Made by a program: the position numbers and the translations under genes
The notes under the pieces: generated by a model
Told to the model about the DNA's origin: nothing
Databases searched by the model: none
What the model saw: only the letters and a program-made list of their open reading frames with translations
Part shown: positions 1 through 11,184 of the stretch, one piece after another
Position numbering within the stretch: position 1 is the first letter of the stretch
How the letters are laid out: each line of letters begins with the position of its first letter
Source: Diospyros lotus
Lineage: Eukaryota > Streptophyta > Magnoliopsida > Ericales > Ebenaceae
Direction: 5' to 3'
Assembly (NCBI RefSeq): GCF_014633365.1
Contig: NC_068352.1
Span: forward strand, 24,151,310 to 24,215,309
Length of the DNA stretch: 64,000 nt

Positions 1-379
1 AATATTATGTTTTGTGTTTGATGAGTTGTTTGCTTGTTGAGCAAGAATATATTTGTGTGCATGTATGAATTAATCGTCTTAACAATTCACATTTTATAAT
101 ATTGGTGAAAATATAAATTATATTTTTGTGTTTAATGAGTTATTTGCTTGTTTATCAAGAATGTGTTTGTGAGCATATATATATATATAATATGCCAAAT
201 TTTTATTGACGAATTTATTCAATTTGAATATATTAAACACGAATTAATTCTTTCTCGTATATTTTTCGTATAACTAATATTTGATTGAATTTTTGATAGT
301 ATTTAAAATATATCAATTCGAATAATACTCGTACTTTTACTGTCTCAAATTTTTCCTGTTCGTTGAATTACTAATAAGG
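1..379. repeat. AT-rich spacer resembling the 420-bp array unit
   Basis: This stretch has no convincing coding frame. Its content (cgtataact, TTTAAAATAT, gaatttttgat and similar runs) resembles the AT-rich part of the 420-bp units seen at 12122-12960 and 49409-50545. It directly precedes a half-exon of the SRF-like gene, as the D array precedes its own half-exon at 51138. The inference is that this is the right end of such an array whose left part lies outside the window. Confidence 0.35.
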
Positions 380-754
380 GTTTGGATGTCAACTGCTGGG
401 GTGGTGTTATCATTTATAGTTTTGGTATTAGCAATTTTGCTTTCCATGCCAAGGGATCAAAGGAGTGGGCAAGAAGTAGGCAGGCCAGAGGTATTGCCCC
501 AAGGGTATTGGTTGATCGATCATATAAAGGATATGTTGCAGTTACTCGATCACCTTAGAGGCTCCCCCTCTCCTCTTCCCTCCCCCCTCCCCAAAAAAAA
601 AAAAAAAAAAAACCCAAAAAAACCTAGTTCCCCCCCCCTCCAAGTGGATCAAAAATTTGACCCTCACCTTAGAGACAAAAACCTAGTTAAGCCCGCCCCC
701 CAAACCCTCTCAAGTTTTATCCTACTTATCCTTCTCCTCTTTCACAAAAAATAG
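380..754 (+). pseudogene. SRF-like transmembrane half-exon, left-edge copy
   Basis: The frame from about 383 reads as the transmembrane segment of the SRF-like gene (TAGVVLSFIVLVLAILLSMP), closely matching the segment at 19080-19140 in copy B. The proline-rich half of the exon is not next to it. After the membrane segment the sequence departs from copy B: the EIKTQIS repeats are missing and C-runs and an A-run (594-610) follow, giving a low-complexity lysine/proline frame. The MPR motif after the membrane segment is what I expect in ordinary SRF proteins, so this end may be closer to the ancestral exon. No start codon context, upstream exons or kinase are seen. I read it as a decayed fragment, not a gene. 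Confidence 0.6.
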
Positions 755-1361
755 TAACTTCCACGCGATGGATAGCTACTGCAATACCTAGAAGGTTCAA
801 AATTAATAATTACAACAACTTGCCTAAACTGAGTATTTGAAAGGGATGTTTCTTTTGACTTGAATTTTTGGGATTATTGGATTTTATTGTCAACTTTATA
901 AATTAATTCAAAATAAATCATTGTCAGAAGTTAAGATGTATATTTTAAAATTAATATTATATTATTTAAAATAAATTGCACTCTATATTTGACTTGACTT
1001 GACTTCATTGCATATTAATTAATATTCTCATGTTCTGAAATTATATTATTTCCTATTTTACAAAATTCGTGTCATTTTTTCACCCCTCCTAGCTACTAAA
1101 TTTACATTAACTATCTGTCTCATTTTTTAATCAATTCTTTTCGCTATATATCTCCTTAATGTTTAGTATTTGGCTTGGATATGTGCTAAATTCTAAAATT
1201 TATCTAATCAATACTTAAATATTTTAAAATTAGTCACGATACCCTTTAATTGCTAACATTAAATAAATTGATTATGTAATTCATAAACTTTGAATCTCAT
1301 GAACTTTTACTTTTTTCCAAAATAATCCTTTTTACTTTTACTTTTTTAAAAAGACTACAAC
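755..1361. repeat. 3' flank of the SRF-like duplication unit
   Basis: This AT-rich stretch is a diverged copy of 19505-20090 and 37552-38150, which follow copies B and C. Shared landmarks include the duplicated TTGACTTGACTTGACTTC motif and the block ending AAAAAGACTAC. No gene is seen. At 1362 the similarity is interrupted by an LTR and resumes at about 6213. Confidence 0.7.
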
Positions 1362-1912
1362 TGTAATACCCCGTTTCTGCATAACCACATGATTTAGATG
1401 AGTTTAAAATACCGAAAAATAGGTTTGATAGTAAAATAAGTCATCGAATCAACTGCAGGGAGTGCTTTGGAGCTTAAATATCGAAGGAAAATGATATAGT
1501 ATTAACCAGCATTTCGAGAAATAATTTATGGCATTGAAAGAAATTGGATAGAGAACAGTTTTCGGTATAGTTTCGGATCAAGTTGAAAAATCGAATTATC
1601 GTATGAGACTTCCGAGAAAGCATCGGAGACCTGAAGAGACTTCAAATTATTGTGTAGATCAACCCTTGAGCGATTTCGGGTTGAAACGACAGAGTTTGCA
1701 ATAAAAATGAAAATTCAGGCCTAAGTGTAATTTTTTAAAATTGCCCGAGAGAGGTCAAAAGGATTATTTTTTAGAATCTTTGGAGATGAAATGAAGATTT
1801 TAGAACATGATGGTCTCAATGGAAATGGTGGAAAACTCAGGGGTTGATGAAAATGGGCAAAATGGAAAAAGTCAAAAATTTGAGGAGCAAAAGTGCAATA
1901 AGCCAAAGTAAG

Positions 1913-3692
1913 TGTAACACCCCACTTACCCTGGCGTGTTATGCCTTAGGAAATTTGGGTCTTATTTTTTTTTTTGAAATTACATTATTCTCGAAATTCA
2001 CTAAGACTTATCTAGTGCTTAATTTATACACTAGAGGTAAATGCAATCTTATAAAGCGAAAGCTGAATCGAACCTACTCATGGCATTACATAAATAACTG
2101 AACATGGCATTTATTACAAAGTTGATACATAAGCTTCTGAAAATAAATTAAAACGTACATAATTCTCGAACTATTAATATTACAACATAACATGACACAT
2201 TTACTCATTTCTTGACGTCTCGCATCACTACACATCTTCAACCTCTGTATCATCACTGCAAATCCCGACTGGAACGTCTAATGTTCTAGGGGCGAACCCA
2301 AGTTAGATGATGAACCATCTAAGTAAGGGTACCTAATGTTATGACATGTGTGTATGCAATGTCTTTCCTCGTAGGTGTCAACTGCACCCCTCATGATACC
2401 TACCATTTTTGCGGCCACCTCTTTCGAAGCCGGGGTGTATGAGTGCACCCTTGGTAAAGCAGCGGTACCAGTTCGTACTCCTTACGGCCTCAAATGCTTG
2501 TGATCAATGATATCAACGTGTATTTATGTATTTTATAATCATGTCATGGATGTAGTCTACGTGATGGGTACATATCAAAGTATGCTAATATGATGAAAGC
2601 ATTCTCGAATATAAACATTTATAACTGTACTAAACTTGAAACGGTACACTTACTTCTAAGTTGCCTTGAAAAGCGTGTCGGCCTCAAAAACCGTGTCGAG
2701 CCGCTATTTCTCAATCTTTTTGCACTCACCTGACTGGTACGTTTTCTCCGGCGGCCCTCACGCCACCGACGACGCTGCCGGGCTCCAAGCTTCAAAATAA
2801 GCTCCCTCTCCCTCTATTTCAGACCCCCCGAACCCGAATATGGCCTCAGAATTCAAAAAAAGCAACATGAAATACCTTAAATCGGCGGTTGAAGCTTTGG
2901 CTCCGGCGAGGCGCGATTTTTCGACAAGGCTTCGTTCCACCGCTTCCTCTACTCCGTTGGCCACCAAAATCACCAGAAAACTTGCCCACACCTCGAGGAT
3001 CGAAACCCTACTCACGAAAACTCTCAAACGTTGCCCAAATAGCCGATCTTTGAAGTAAAACTCTCGGATGAAGGAGGCTGCTCGAACACGGCTATTTATA
3101 GCCGAAACCCCGCCGCGAAACGTCCCATTGAGGCACCCACCTGCCCTAGAAGGCCATCCCAACGTCCTTTGGAGCATTTAAAGCTCCCCTTACCTCTGGT
3201 GGCCGATTGTAGGCGCGGCCAGAGCATGGCCGTGCGCCTGCTCCGGATTTTCAGCAATTTCGATTTTTTTTTATATACAGATACATACATATTTATATCG
3301 TACATATATACATACGTATACATCTATACATATACCTATTTATATACACTTATACATGCATATATACCTATTCATATACACTTGAGTTTTTAATAGTATA
3401 AAATCCCCAATTTTTTATACAAATTTCTGATACTTTTTCTATATACCTTACATCATTAAATTTCAACAATATCTGAAATATTATTATTATTTATTTTAAA
3501 CTATATGCAATGCATTTAACTATGATTATAGCACACCATTTATAATTAAACTATATACCAATCAATAAATTTATTCACAATATGATTATACCTTACCCCA
3601 TTAAATTTATCGCTTAACATCTCAATTCTAATAATTTTTTTTTTTAGGGTCTAAATACCAAATTATTATTCGCGATGACTTAGGGTATTACA
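1913..3692 (-). mobile_element. Nested solo LTR in opposite orientation
   Basis: On the plus strand it begins TGTAACACCCCAC and ends GGGTATTACA. Read on the minus strand it starts TGTAATACCC and ends GGGGTGTTACA, like the Tekay-type LTR at 55849-58308. It shares with that LTR the block around the words AACGT...AATGTTC and GTTAGATGAT. A minus-strand TATA box (CTATAAATAG, 3092-3101) is a near-perfect palindrome. The 5-bp flanks are GTAAG (left) and ATAGG (right); they differ by two transitions, so a target duplication is possible but not proven. Open frames inside, such as the 139-codon one at 2758-3177, look like chance frames in an LTR leader. Confidence 0.7.
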
Positions 3693-3984
3693 ATAGGAAA
3701 CTGCCATGGTCGACCAGCCTCTGTCGATCGTTGACCACGGCCATCCGACCACGGGGAACTCGAGGAGGCTAGTCGAGGAAGCTCAAGGACCCAAGCTGGA
3801 CCGTTAACGAACTCAAGGGTGGACGAATTTTTGAGATTTTCCAATCGAAAGCATGGCCAGATTGTCGAGGACTGTAATCGGGTATTCGAGGCCATTTGTG
3901 CCTACTTTTGGGTCATCCGATGAGAGCTTGAGGCATTACGGCATCGGTGCAAGCTACCATGGGCATTTCGAAGGTCGATTTCAC

Positions 3985-3994
3985 CTATAAATAG
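3985..3994 (+). promoter_or_regulatory. TATA box of the split solo LTR
   Basis: CTATAAATAG sits in the position where the related LTR at 24699-27069 has CTATAAATA (25173-25181). It is the likely core promoter of the retroelement, by homology of position only. Confidence 0.55.
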
Positions 3995-4929
3995 AAGCAA
4001 AATGGCTGAGGTTTTTTGTATATTGGAGCTTCAAATCAAAGGCGTCAGAGGGTGAATCGGGCATCCATGATAGATGGATTTTGATCCTTGGAGGTAGGAG
4101 ATCAATTCTGAAGAGTTTGGTGAGTAAAGGAGAAGGATCAAGTGGGTTTTGAAGCTCGTTGGAGAAGTGAGGCGGTCAGACTGGCTGAGGCTTTAAGCCT
4201 CCGATTGGGGGCCTTCCAGCCATCCTTTCAAGCATTAGGGCACGCCATTAGGATCGACTAGGGGAGAGGATTCTCGAGGTGCAAAGATCCGTTGTCGCCA
4301 GAGAAGAAGGACGGAGCCTGGCCTTCACGTGTTGGCTTCATTCACAAGGCGGGTGAGGGCGTGTGCCATTGAGGTAATTTCTAATTTTTTTTTTTTTGTA
4401 AAATTCTTAGAAAATTATTTTAGGATTTTTGGTGCAAAAAGATTTGGGAAAAATAGTTTGGGAGATAATTATTTTAGAATATTAGTGAGGAAAAAATGGG
4501 AAAAATGAAGAAAATGTGAGGAAATTAAGGAAAAATTAGGTTTTTGATGTTTATTAAATAAATATGATGATTAGGGTGCTTTGAGGCTTAAGGTGAAGTG
4601 ATTTGTGCGAATTTTGAGGTTGGCATGAAAATTAAGGTTGTGCACACTAATCGAGGCATTCTGAAATTTGTTGAATATGAGTGTTCTAACTTAAAAACCT
4701 GGTTTTGTGAGGGTTCTTGCCCTAAACTTGATTTGATTACATGCAAAAGGTGTTTTATCGCATGTGAACGATTTAACCTGTGATGGTTGTTTTTAGGAGG
4801 ACGATTCGTCCCTAAACGTTTTATGCATGTGCATTGAATTTCGTGCATTATAAATTCATGCTTTGAAATGTTGAGTTTATGTGATGTATGTTTTGTTGCG
4901 GCATTGGCATGGTTATGTGATTGTCCACG

Positions 4930-5590
4930 TGGGTTGTCAACTTGTGTGTGGCACTTGAGTGATAACACTCGGGATGCCTGCCAAGAATTAATGTTATGTG
5001 ACCCACTTGGGAAAAGGCAGAAACGGATTTCACCCTATGGTACCCAAGTGGCGAGGCTGAGAGTGGACACCACGCCAGGTGCCTTTGGGAAATAACATTA
5101 TTGCCTAGGTGAACATTGATTTCGGGGATAATGTTGATCATCTTGTGATCAGAGTTGTGTTGAGATCCAAAATGCTTTTGTGTAGGCGCGTAATACCTAA
5201 CATGATATAGGGGTGATACTCGGGTTCATGCGTTGAGGTTGTCCCCCCTTAAGCTGGCACTTGAGTGATAGCACTCGAGATGCATGCCAAAGATTAATAC
5301 TATGTGACCCACTTGGGACGGGGTTGAGATGAACTTCACCCTACAGTACTCAAGTGGCGGGACTGAGAGTGAACATCACCCCGGTTGTTGGCTCAAGTGG
5401 CAAGGGCTGAGAGTGGACACCACCCTATGAGCCTTTGAGAAATAGCATTATTGCTTAGGTAGACATTGATTCCGGGGATAGTGTTGATCATCTTGTGGCC
5501 AGGATTGTGTTGAGATCCGAAATGCTTTTGAGTGGGAGTGTAATACCTAACATAATATAGGGGTGATACTCAGATTCATGTGTTGAGATT
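4930..5590 (+). repeat. Tandem duplication of about 300 bp within the LTR
   Basis: A block beginning GCACTTGAGTGATA at about 4949 is repeated at about 5252, so the unit is near 303 bp. Both copies carry the same run of words: ACTCGGGATGC or ACTCGAGATGC, TATGTGACCCACTTGGGA, and GGCTGAGAGTGGACA. The sister LTR at 24699 has only one full unit plus a shorter internal repeat. Confidence 0.8.
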
Positions 5591-6212
5591 GTCCTTCTTA
5601 AGCAGGATTGCGTTATGCCAAGGTGTCGATGTGGTTGTGTTGTCTTTAGAGAGATTGTATTTTTCCCAGTTAGAGTAAAGTGTTGTGTGAAATTCTCTTG
5701 GGTTGGGAAATGTCAGTTTTATTCATAGTCTGCATATATTCATGAAAATATTTTTGAACTCTTATTTAGATGATTCATCATCTAATTTAGACTATACCTC
5801 TAGAATATTCAAACGTTTTAAGTAAAATCAACGACGCTAAAGAAAATAGAGTTCTTGAGATGTAGCCGTTGATTTCATTGGTAATTGTTAGTATATATTT
5901 TGTCTATGCTCGATGTGTTAGTAGTTGTTGTTGAGAGATGAGACTCGATGTATTTTGTTTTGAAATATCTTGTCAAACGATTTTTACGTTATGAATAAAG
6001 TGATTTCGGTTATGTAATATTCGAGATTTTGATTTTGCTTCCGCTGATGTGATGATATTACTAGTCTTTGTTTATTCTTTTAAGTTAATATACTGAGATG
6101 GTAAATCGAGATTGTCAGGTTTTAATTTACATTGTGTAATTGTTGAAAAAATATATATATATATTCTCGAAATCTCGAGTTAACGCACGCTTTAAAAAAA
6201 TGGGGCGTTACA

Positions 6213-7770
6213 ATGCCACCACTTAAACCTAATACTTAAATGATATGTAAGAAATAAAGTTAGTTTACCTAATTCAATTTAATTAGTGTTGATAGATATG
6301 TAAGGGTGTTCTGGTTATTTAAAAAAAAATAGAGATTGATTTGATGTAAAATAAAAGGTTAAGAGATATTTAAGTAAACTATTCAAAATTTAAAAGGAGT
6401 GTGTGGTCAATTTACCTAATATCCTTATTTATAGTCATGGTTTTTTTTTTAAAAAAAATAAGGTGATTAAGTAAATTTTAAAGTTCAAAACATATATTTA
6501 GATTAAATTATTAAAGTTAAAAGGATATAATCAATTTACCATTTTAACAATCATAATATTTATAAAATTAACACAAGAGCATCATTAGACATTTGGCAAG
6601 GTAAAATGATTCGATTTGAACTAAATAGTTTTTGTTTTTATTTGTACATTTTTATAAAAATCTAAGAAGTAATGTCACGAGGAGATTCGAGACATTTAAC
6701 AAGGACTCACCACATGTTAAACACATGTGGTGGTCCCTGTTAATTATTCTTACACATTACGACATTCCAACACGTTACGACAAATAATTGGCTACAATCA
6801 ATTGATAGTGAACTACATGTGCAAGTGTCATTTTCATGCAGCATGGGATGCTGCATTGTGCATGGAACCCAACAACCTTATTTTTGTTTTTTAATTCAAT
6901 CTTATGAAAATGAGAGTGAGAGTGTGATTAATATTCGATGTTGCACTTGTGATCATTAATTTAGATAAAAAAAATCACTCTGTAGTTTGGATTTTATTTT
7001 ATTTATTTATTTGACTAATAAAGAACAATAATTTTGATAATCTAATCTAATTATACATCTTCTCAAAATTATCAAAGAATAATATTTTATATATTGTCAA
7101 AAAAAGAAAGAGTCATTTCAACACTTTAGTGGACACGAGGATAAGACAATGTGAATGAGTAGTAAATTTGATTCTAATTTTTGTCACTAAATTAAAATAA
7201 CATTAATTGTTTTAATTTTATTTTTAAAATAAAAAACATATTTTTTATATTTTTAATTTTTTTTATTTTTTTTTACTATACTAAAGCGTTATTATAATCT
7301 AATAATATCCAGCATGTTTTAATTTGAATTTTATCTTTTCTAGGCTACAATCAATTGATACTGAACTACACATGTGAAAGTGTCATTTTCATGTAGGACG
7401 GGATGGCCTCACGCTGAAAATTCAAAGTATCCAAAATGCACACTGCATTGTGAATGGAACCCAACAACCATAATTAATTATTAATGTTGAAAACAGTGTG
7501 TCAAAGTTGGCTGTCTAATAATATCCGGCCAACATAACAGCTGTCTATGATGTCATGTTTTCTGAGCTCAATTGCCCATGTCATCAAATCAAATCGAATG
7601 TCTAAATTAATTTGAGAGAGACCATATTTTTGTTCCTTAATTTAATCCTACGAAAATGAGAGTGAGACTATCGGATAGATATCCAATGTTGCAGTTGTGA
7701 TAATTAATTTGGAGAATAAAATTGTTTGTACAGAGATAGTTTTTACATAAGACTTTAAGGTGTTGAAAAA
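6213..7770. repeat. AT-rich dispersed unit between gene copies
   Basis: No gene is seen. The stretch starts with the ACTTAAACCTAATACTTAAA block that recurs at about 9889 (partial), 20095 and 38155. It continues with a second recurring block (GCGTTATTATAATC..AATAATATC, then TTGGCTACAATCAATTGATA or a variant) seen again at about 9770, 13020, 13720, 46440 and 47425. I could not find one consistent pair of ends or a target duplication that would define it as a single transposon. It may be part of the duplicated gene environment or a nested set of old non-autonomous elements. Confidence 0.6.
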
Positions 7771-7910
7771 ATTATTTTATCTTTTCTCTCCTCTCTCTTC
7801 TATTTTTCTTGTTGTCCATATTGCCCTTCCTCTCCTCTCTCCTCTCTCGCCCCTCACCGATCCATTTGTCCACCTCACCGTTGCCTCGCCCCCTCATCAC
7901 TATATCTTCG
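7771..7910. repeat. C/T-rich dispersed unit, left of the hAT insertion
   Basis: Pyrimidine-rich sequence with CTCACC and CTCGCC words, matching 47855-48010 and 46550-46810. It resumes at 8937 after the hAT element, so the two sides form one interrupted unit. It is low complexity with no credible gene. Confidence 0.6.
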
Positions 7911-8936
7911 CAGGGTCGGACCTTCCATGAGGCCCATGAGACAGCTGCCTCAGGGCCCATGAAAATTTCCCAATTTAGGGGCCCATAACTTGAAAATGGC
8001 CTGTGCAAACTTCATAAGTAAGGGCTCATGGAAATTTCACAGTTCAGGGCCCCATGCTTTTTTCGCCCGCCCGCCCACCCTCTTCTTGCGACCCTTCTCC
8101 CTTTCTCTCTTTCGCTCGCTGCCCTAGAAACCCTACCTCTTTGGCTCTGTCGCGCCTCGCCCCCTTCTCGTGACCCTTCTCCCTTTCTCTCTTTCGCTCG
8201 CTGCCCTAGAAACCCTACCTCTTTGGCTCTGTCGGGCCTCGCTCTCGCCCCCTTCTCGCGACCCTTCTCCCTCTCTCTCTTTCGCTCGCTTGCCCTAGCC
8301 CTACCTCTTTCGCTCCGTCGCGCCTCGCCCTCACCCTTGCTCTCGCCTCTCATTGCTACTCTGTCACCGATAGCTCGCTGCCTCTTTCTCTTCTTGCTAC
8401 TCCTTGCCATTCGCCTTCGCCCTCGCCCTCGCTTTCTCGCCTCTCGCTGCTCGATCGGCGATGGCTCGTCCTCAGCGACTTGCCTCGCCCTCGTGGCTGA
8501 TGGCTCGTTGCTCGGGCACTCGCCCAGCAAGCATCGCCTCTCGCTGCTTTGCTCGGTTGCTAGCTCACCATCGCCGCTGCTCTGCAGCTCTGCTTGGTCG
8601 TTGGCTCACCATCGCCCTCCGTCGCTCACCCTTGTGGGTTGTGGTCGGTGGCTCGCTACCTCTTGATTGTCGATTGGGCTATCAGATTAGATCTGCTTCT
8701 CAGATGCTCTAACTCCGGATTGCTTCAACTTTCAGCGGTTAGTTGCTTCTTTATTTCATTTCGTTTATGGTAGTATCCTTCGTTTGGTTTCATTTATGGT
8801 AATTTTTAATTGATAATTGAAAAAAAAAATTATTCTTATGGTATAAATATTTATTTATTTTTTATATTTTATTATACAATTTGGAGCCCATTTTCACGTC
8901 TCGCCTCAGGGCCCCAAAAACTCAGGTCCGGCACTG
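7911..8936. mobile_element. Non-autonomous hAT element with C/T-rich core
   Basis: The ends are inverted repeats: CAGGGTCGGACCT on the left and the complement of CAGTGCCGGACCTGAG on the right, the CAG...CTG ends usual for hAT elements. The flanks are TATCTTCG (7903-7910) and CATCTTCG (8937-8944), an 8-bp target duplication with one mismatch, as expected for hAT. Sub-terminal words GGGCCC and CTCAGGGCCC occur at both ends. The paralogous stretch near 48000-48030 reads through without the element. No transposase is present. The two long frames inside (8028-8666 plus, 8012-8530 minus) lie over a biased repeat and are probably not genes. Confidence 0.8.
8082..8340. repeat. Three 82-88-bp tandem repeats inside the hAT element
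   Basis: The word ACCCTTCTCC recurs at 8091, 8173 and 8261. Each time it is followed by a run of CT with TTTCGCTCGCT, then CCCTACCTCTTT and a CGCCTCG or GGCCTCG word. The third unit is the most diverged. Long low-complexity frames on both strands arise from this bias. Confidence 0.8.
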
Positions 8937-9074
8937 CATCTTCGCCACCCGACCTCTATCGTGTCACCCTTGTCACTGCATCTCACTACCTTCTCACCTC
9001 CTCACCCCTTCGCCCCTTATCTAAAGAAGAACAATAATTTTAATAATGCTAATCTAATCACACACCCTCTCAAG
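8937..9074. repeat. C/T-rich dispersed unit, right part
   Basis: Continuation of the pyrimidine-rich unit beyond the hAT element, ending in the ACAATAATTTT..AATCTAATCACA block that is also seen at 7022-7060 and about 48410. No gene is seen. Confidence 0.5.
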
Positions 9075-9537
9075 GAGAGTACGACTTTGTTCACCCCCTT
9101 TAACGGGGTAACTTTACCCCCCAGTTAGTTTTGGAGGGTAAAAAGATCATTTTGGGAGGTTTATACCCATCTCGTTTCTCTCTCTCATCTCTCTCCCCTT
9201 CTCTTACTTTCGTCGCCGACCTTCTTATCGTCGATTACCTCGCCTCGTTGCTACATCGCTGCCTCACCCTATCTCATCGTTGCATCGCTACCTCACCACA
9301 GCCTCGCCACTGCATGGGGATCAACTGCAAGGGGAGGCGATCGGCGTGTGAGGAAACCTTAGTAGTCGACGCACGAAAGACGACGACGACAACATGAGAC
9401 TGGTTGGAGAAGAAAATGAAAGGGGGAGAAGAGAGAAGGAGGCTTGGAGAAAGAGAGGGAAGTAGAGAAAGAGGTTGTTTAGTTTTTCATGAGATTTAAA
9501 ATAACCCTTGTTAAAGGGTGAACAAAATCGCACCCTC
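9075..9537. mobile_element. Putative MITE with 21-bp terminal inverted repeats
   Basis: The left arm starts GAGAGTACGACTTTGTTCAC at 9075. The right arm, read on the minus strand from 9537, starts GAGGGTGCGATTTTGTTCAC. Eighteen of 21 positions agree, and the arms continue with CCCTTTAAC on both sides. AAG flanks the element on each side (9072-9074, 9538-9540), a possible 3-bp duplication. Right-arm relatives occur near 10980 and 47180. The core is C/T-rich on the left and G/A-rich on the right, so it could fold as a long hairpin. No transposase is seen; the superfamily is not decided. Confidence 0.55.
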
Positions 9538-10360
9538 AAGGCTACCGAACCGAAGAACAATGTCTTACAGATTGTCAAAAAAATATGTCCTTTCAACACT
9601 TGAGTGGACATGGGAATAAGGCAATGTGAATGAGTAGTAAATTTGGTTTTAATTTTTGTCACTAAACTAAAATTACATTAATCATCTTAATTAAATTTTT
9701 AAAATTAAAAAATATGTTTTTTACATTTTTTATTTGAATTTTATTCTTTTTACTATACTAAAACGTTATTATTATCCAATAATATTATGCCATGTTTTAA
9801 TTTGAATTTTATCTTCCTAATTGGCTACAATCAATTGATAGTGAACAACTTGTACGATGGTCATTTTTATGTAGCATGGGATGGGCTCACGATATTTAAA
9901 TCCAAGTCTTAAACGATATGTAAGAAATAAAGTTTGCTAACCTAATTTAGTTTAATTAGTATTGATAGATATGTAAGGGTGTTCTGGACAATTCAAGACA
10001 AATTAGAGATTGATTTGGTGTAAAATAAAAGGTTAAGAGGTGTTTAAGTCAAATATTTAAAATTTAAGAGGAGTGTGTGGTCAATTTACCTAATATTGTT
10101 AGTTATAGTATTATGGCTATTTTTTTAAATAAGGTGACTCAGTCAATTTTAAAGTTCAAAACATATATTTAGACTAAATTATTAAAGTTTAAAGGATATG
10201 ATCAATTTACCATTTTAACAATCATAATATTTACAAAATTAACACAAGAGCATTATTAGACATTTGGCAACCTAAGATGATTCGATTTGAACTAAATATT
10301 TTTGTTTCTATTTTTATATTTTTATAAAAATCTAAAAAGTAATGTCACGAAAAGATTCCA
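9538..10360. repeat. AT-rich dispersed unit
   Basis: No gene is seen. The stretch contains the same two recurring blocks as 6213-7770: the GTGAATGAGTAGTAAAT block near 9627, and the CTTAAACGATATGTAAGAA / GTGTTGATAGATAT type block near 9910. Confidence 0.55.
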
Positions 10361-10610
10361 AACATCTAAAAGGACTCACCACATGTTAAAAGAGGAATCA
10401 ATCATAATCAACGGCCAAAAGCCGAATTGACAATCCAACATAGTTTTTAGAAGGATTCACCACATGTTAAAAGAGGAATCAATCATAATCAACGGCCAAA
10501 AACCGAATTGACAATCCAACACAACATCTAACAAGGACTTACCACATGTTAAAAGAGGAATCAATCATAATGAAAGGCCAAAAGCCGTATTGACAATCCA
10601 ACACATTACG
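10361..10610 (+). repeat. Three tandem units of about 85 bp
   Basis: The sequence from CACCACATGTTAAAAGAGGA to GACAATCCAACA occurs three times in a row with small changes (first at about 10378, then 10450 and 10540). Single copies of parts of this unit are found near 20760-20835, 38815-38895 and 45950-46020, so the expansion is specific to this site. Confidence 0.8.
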
Positions 10611-11184
10611 ATAAATAATCAATTATTGTTTGATTGAATTCACGTTTGCATACATGTCAGCTTTTGACTGGCCATTTCTGGGCACCAACAATTTTCCTTA
10701 TCTTTTCTCCTCTCAGTAATCATCAAATGTGGAGGGCTCTTCACATGTTTACACTCAGAGATATCTTTTCTCCTCTCAGTAGCAGTGAGGCCAGGCGGTC
10801 AATGCGTGAGGAAACCTCAATGGTTAACCTGCGAGAGGAGGCGGCAATGGCATTAGGTTGGCTAGAGAAGAAGAGGAAAGGGGGAGAAAAGAGATGATAG
10901 ATAGAGACTTAGAGAAGAAGAGGGAAGCAAAGAGATGTGAGGTCGTTAGTTTTTCACGAGTTAAAATAACCCCTATTTAAGAGGTGAACAAAATCGCACT
11001 TTCTCAAGGATACCGAACCGAAGAATAATATCTTACAGATTGTTAAAAAAAGAGGTCTTTTCAGCACATGAGTGGACATAGGGATAAGACAATGTGAATG
11101 AGTAGTAAATCTTGTTCTAATTTTTGAGACTAAACTAAAATTATATTAATTCTACCGCATGTCCAAGGCAATGTGATGAGATGT
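10611..11184. repeat. AT-rich dispersed unit, no gene seen
   Basis: It holds relatives of the TTGATTGAATTCGCTTTTGC block (also at 46050 and 21340), a G/A-rich stretch, a right arm of the putative MITE (about 10975-11015), and the GTGAATGAGTAGTAAAT block. The 87-codon frame at 10634 appears to be a chance frame. Confidence 0.5.

Larger units (their letters stand above)
1362..6212 (+). mobile_element. Solo LTR, Tekay-like, split by a nested LTR
   Basis: The sequence opens TGTAATACCCCG and closes GGGGCGTTACA, the TG...CA ends of an LTR. It matches the solo LTR at 24699-27069 along its length: the CAGTTTTCGGTA motif, a TATA box (CTATAAATAG at 3985), the block GGTAATTTCT, and a terminal block with AAATCTCGAG. 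Without the inner insertion (1913-3692) it is about 3.07 kb. No internal domain, PBS or gag-pol is attached, so I call it a solo LTR. The flanks (AAAAAGACTAC on the left, ACCACTTAAACC on the right) are contiguous in the copies at about 20085-20105 and 38145-38165, which act as empty sites. A clean 5-bp target duplication is not visible. Confidence 0.8.

Noticed and set aside
2758..3177. 139-codon minus-strand frame
   Set aside because: It falls in the leader part of an LTR downstream of its TATA box; no homology recognised and no conservation in the sister LTR.
8012..8666. Overlapping long frames of 212 codons (plus) and 172 codons (minus)
   Set aside because: Both lie over the pyrimidine-rich tandem repeats of a hAT element; composition (Leu/Ser/Pro and Arg/Glu/Lys) follows the base bias and no domain is seen.
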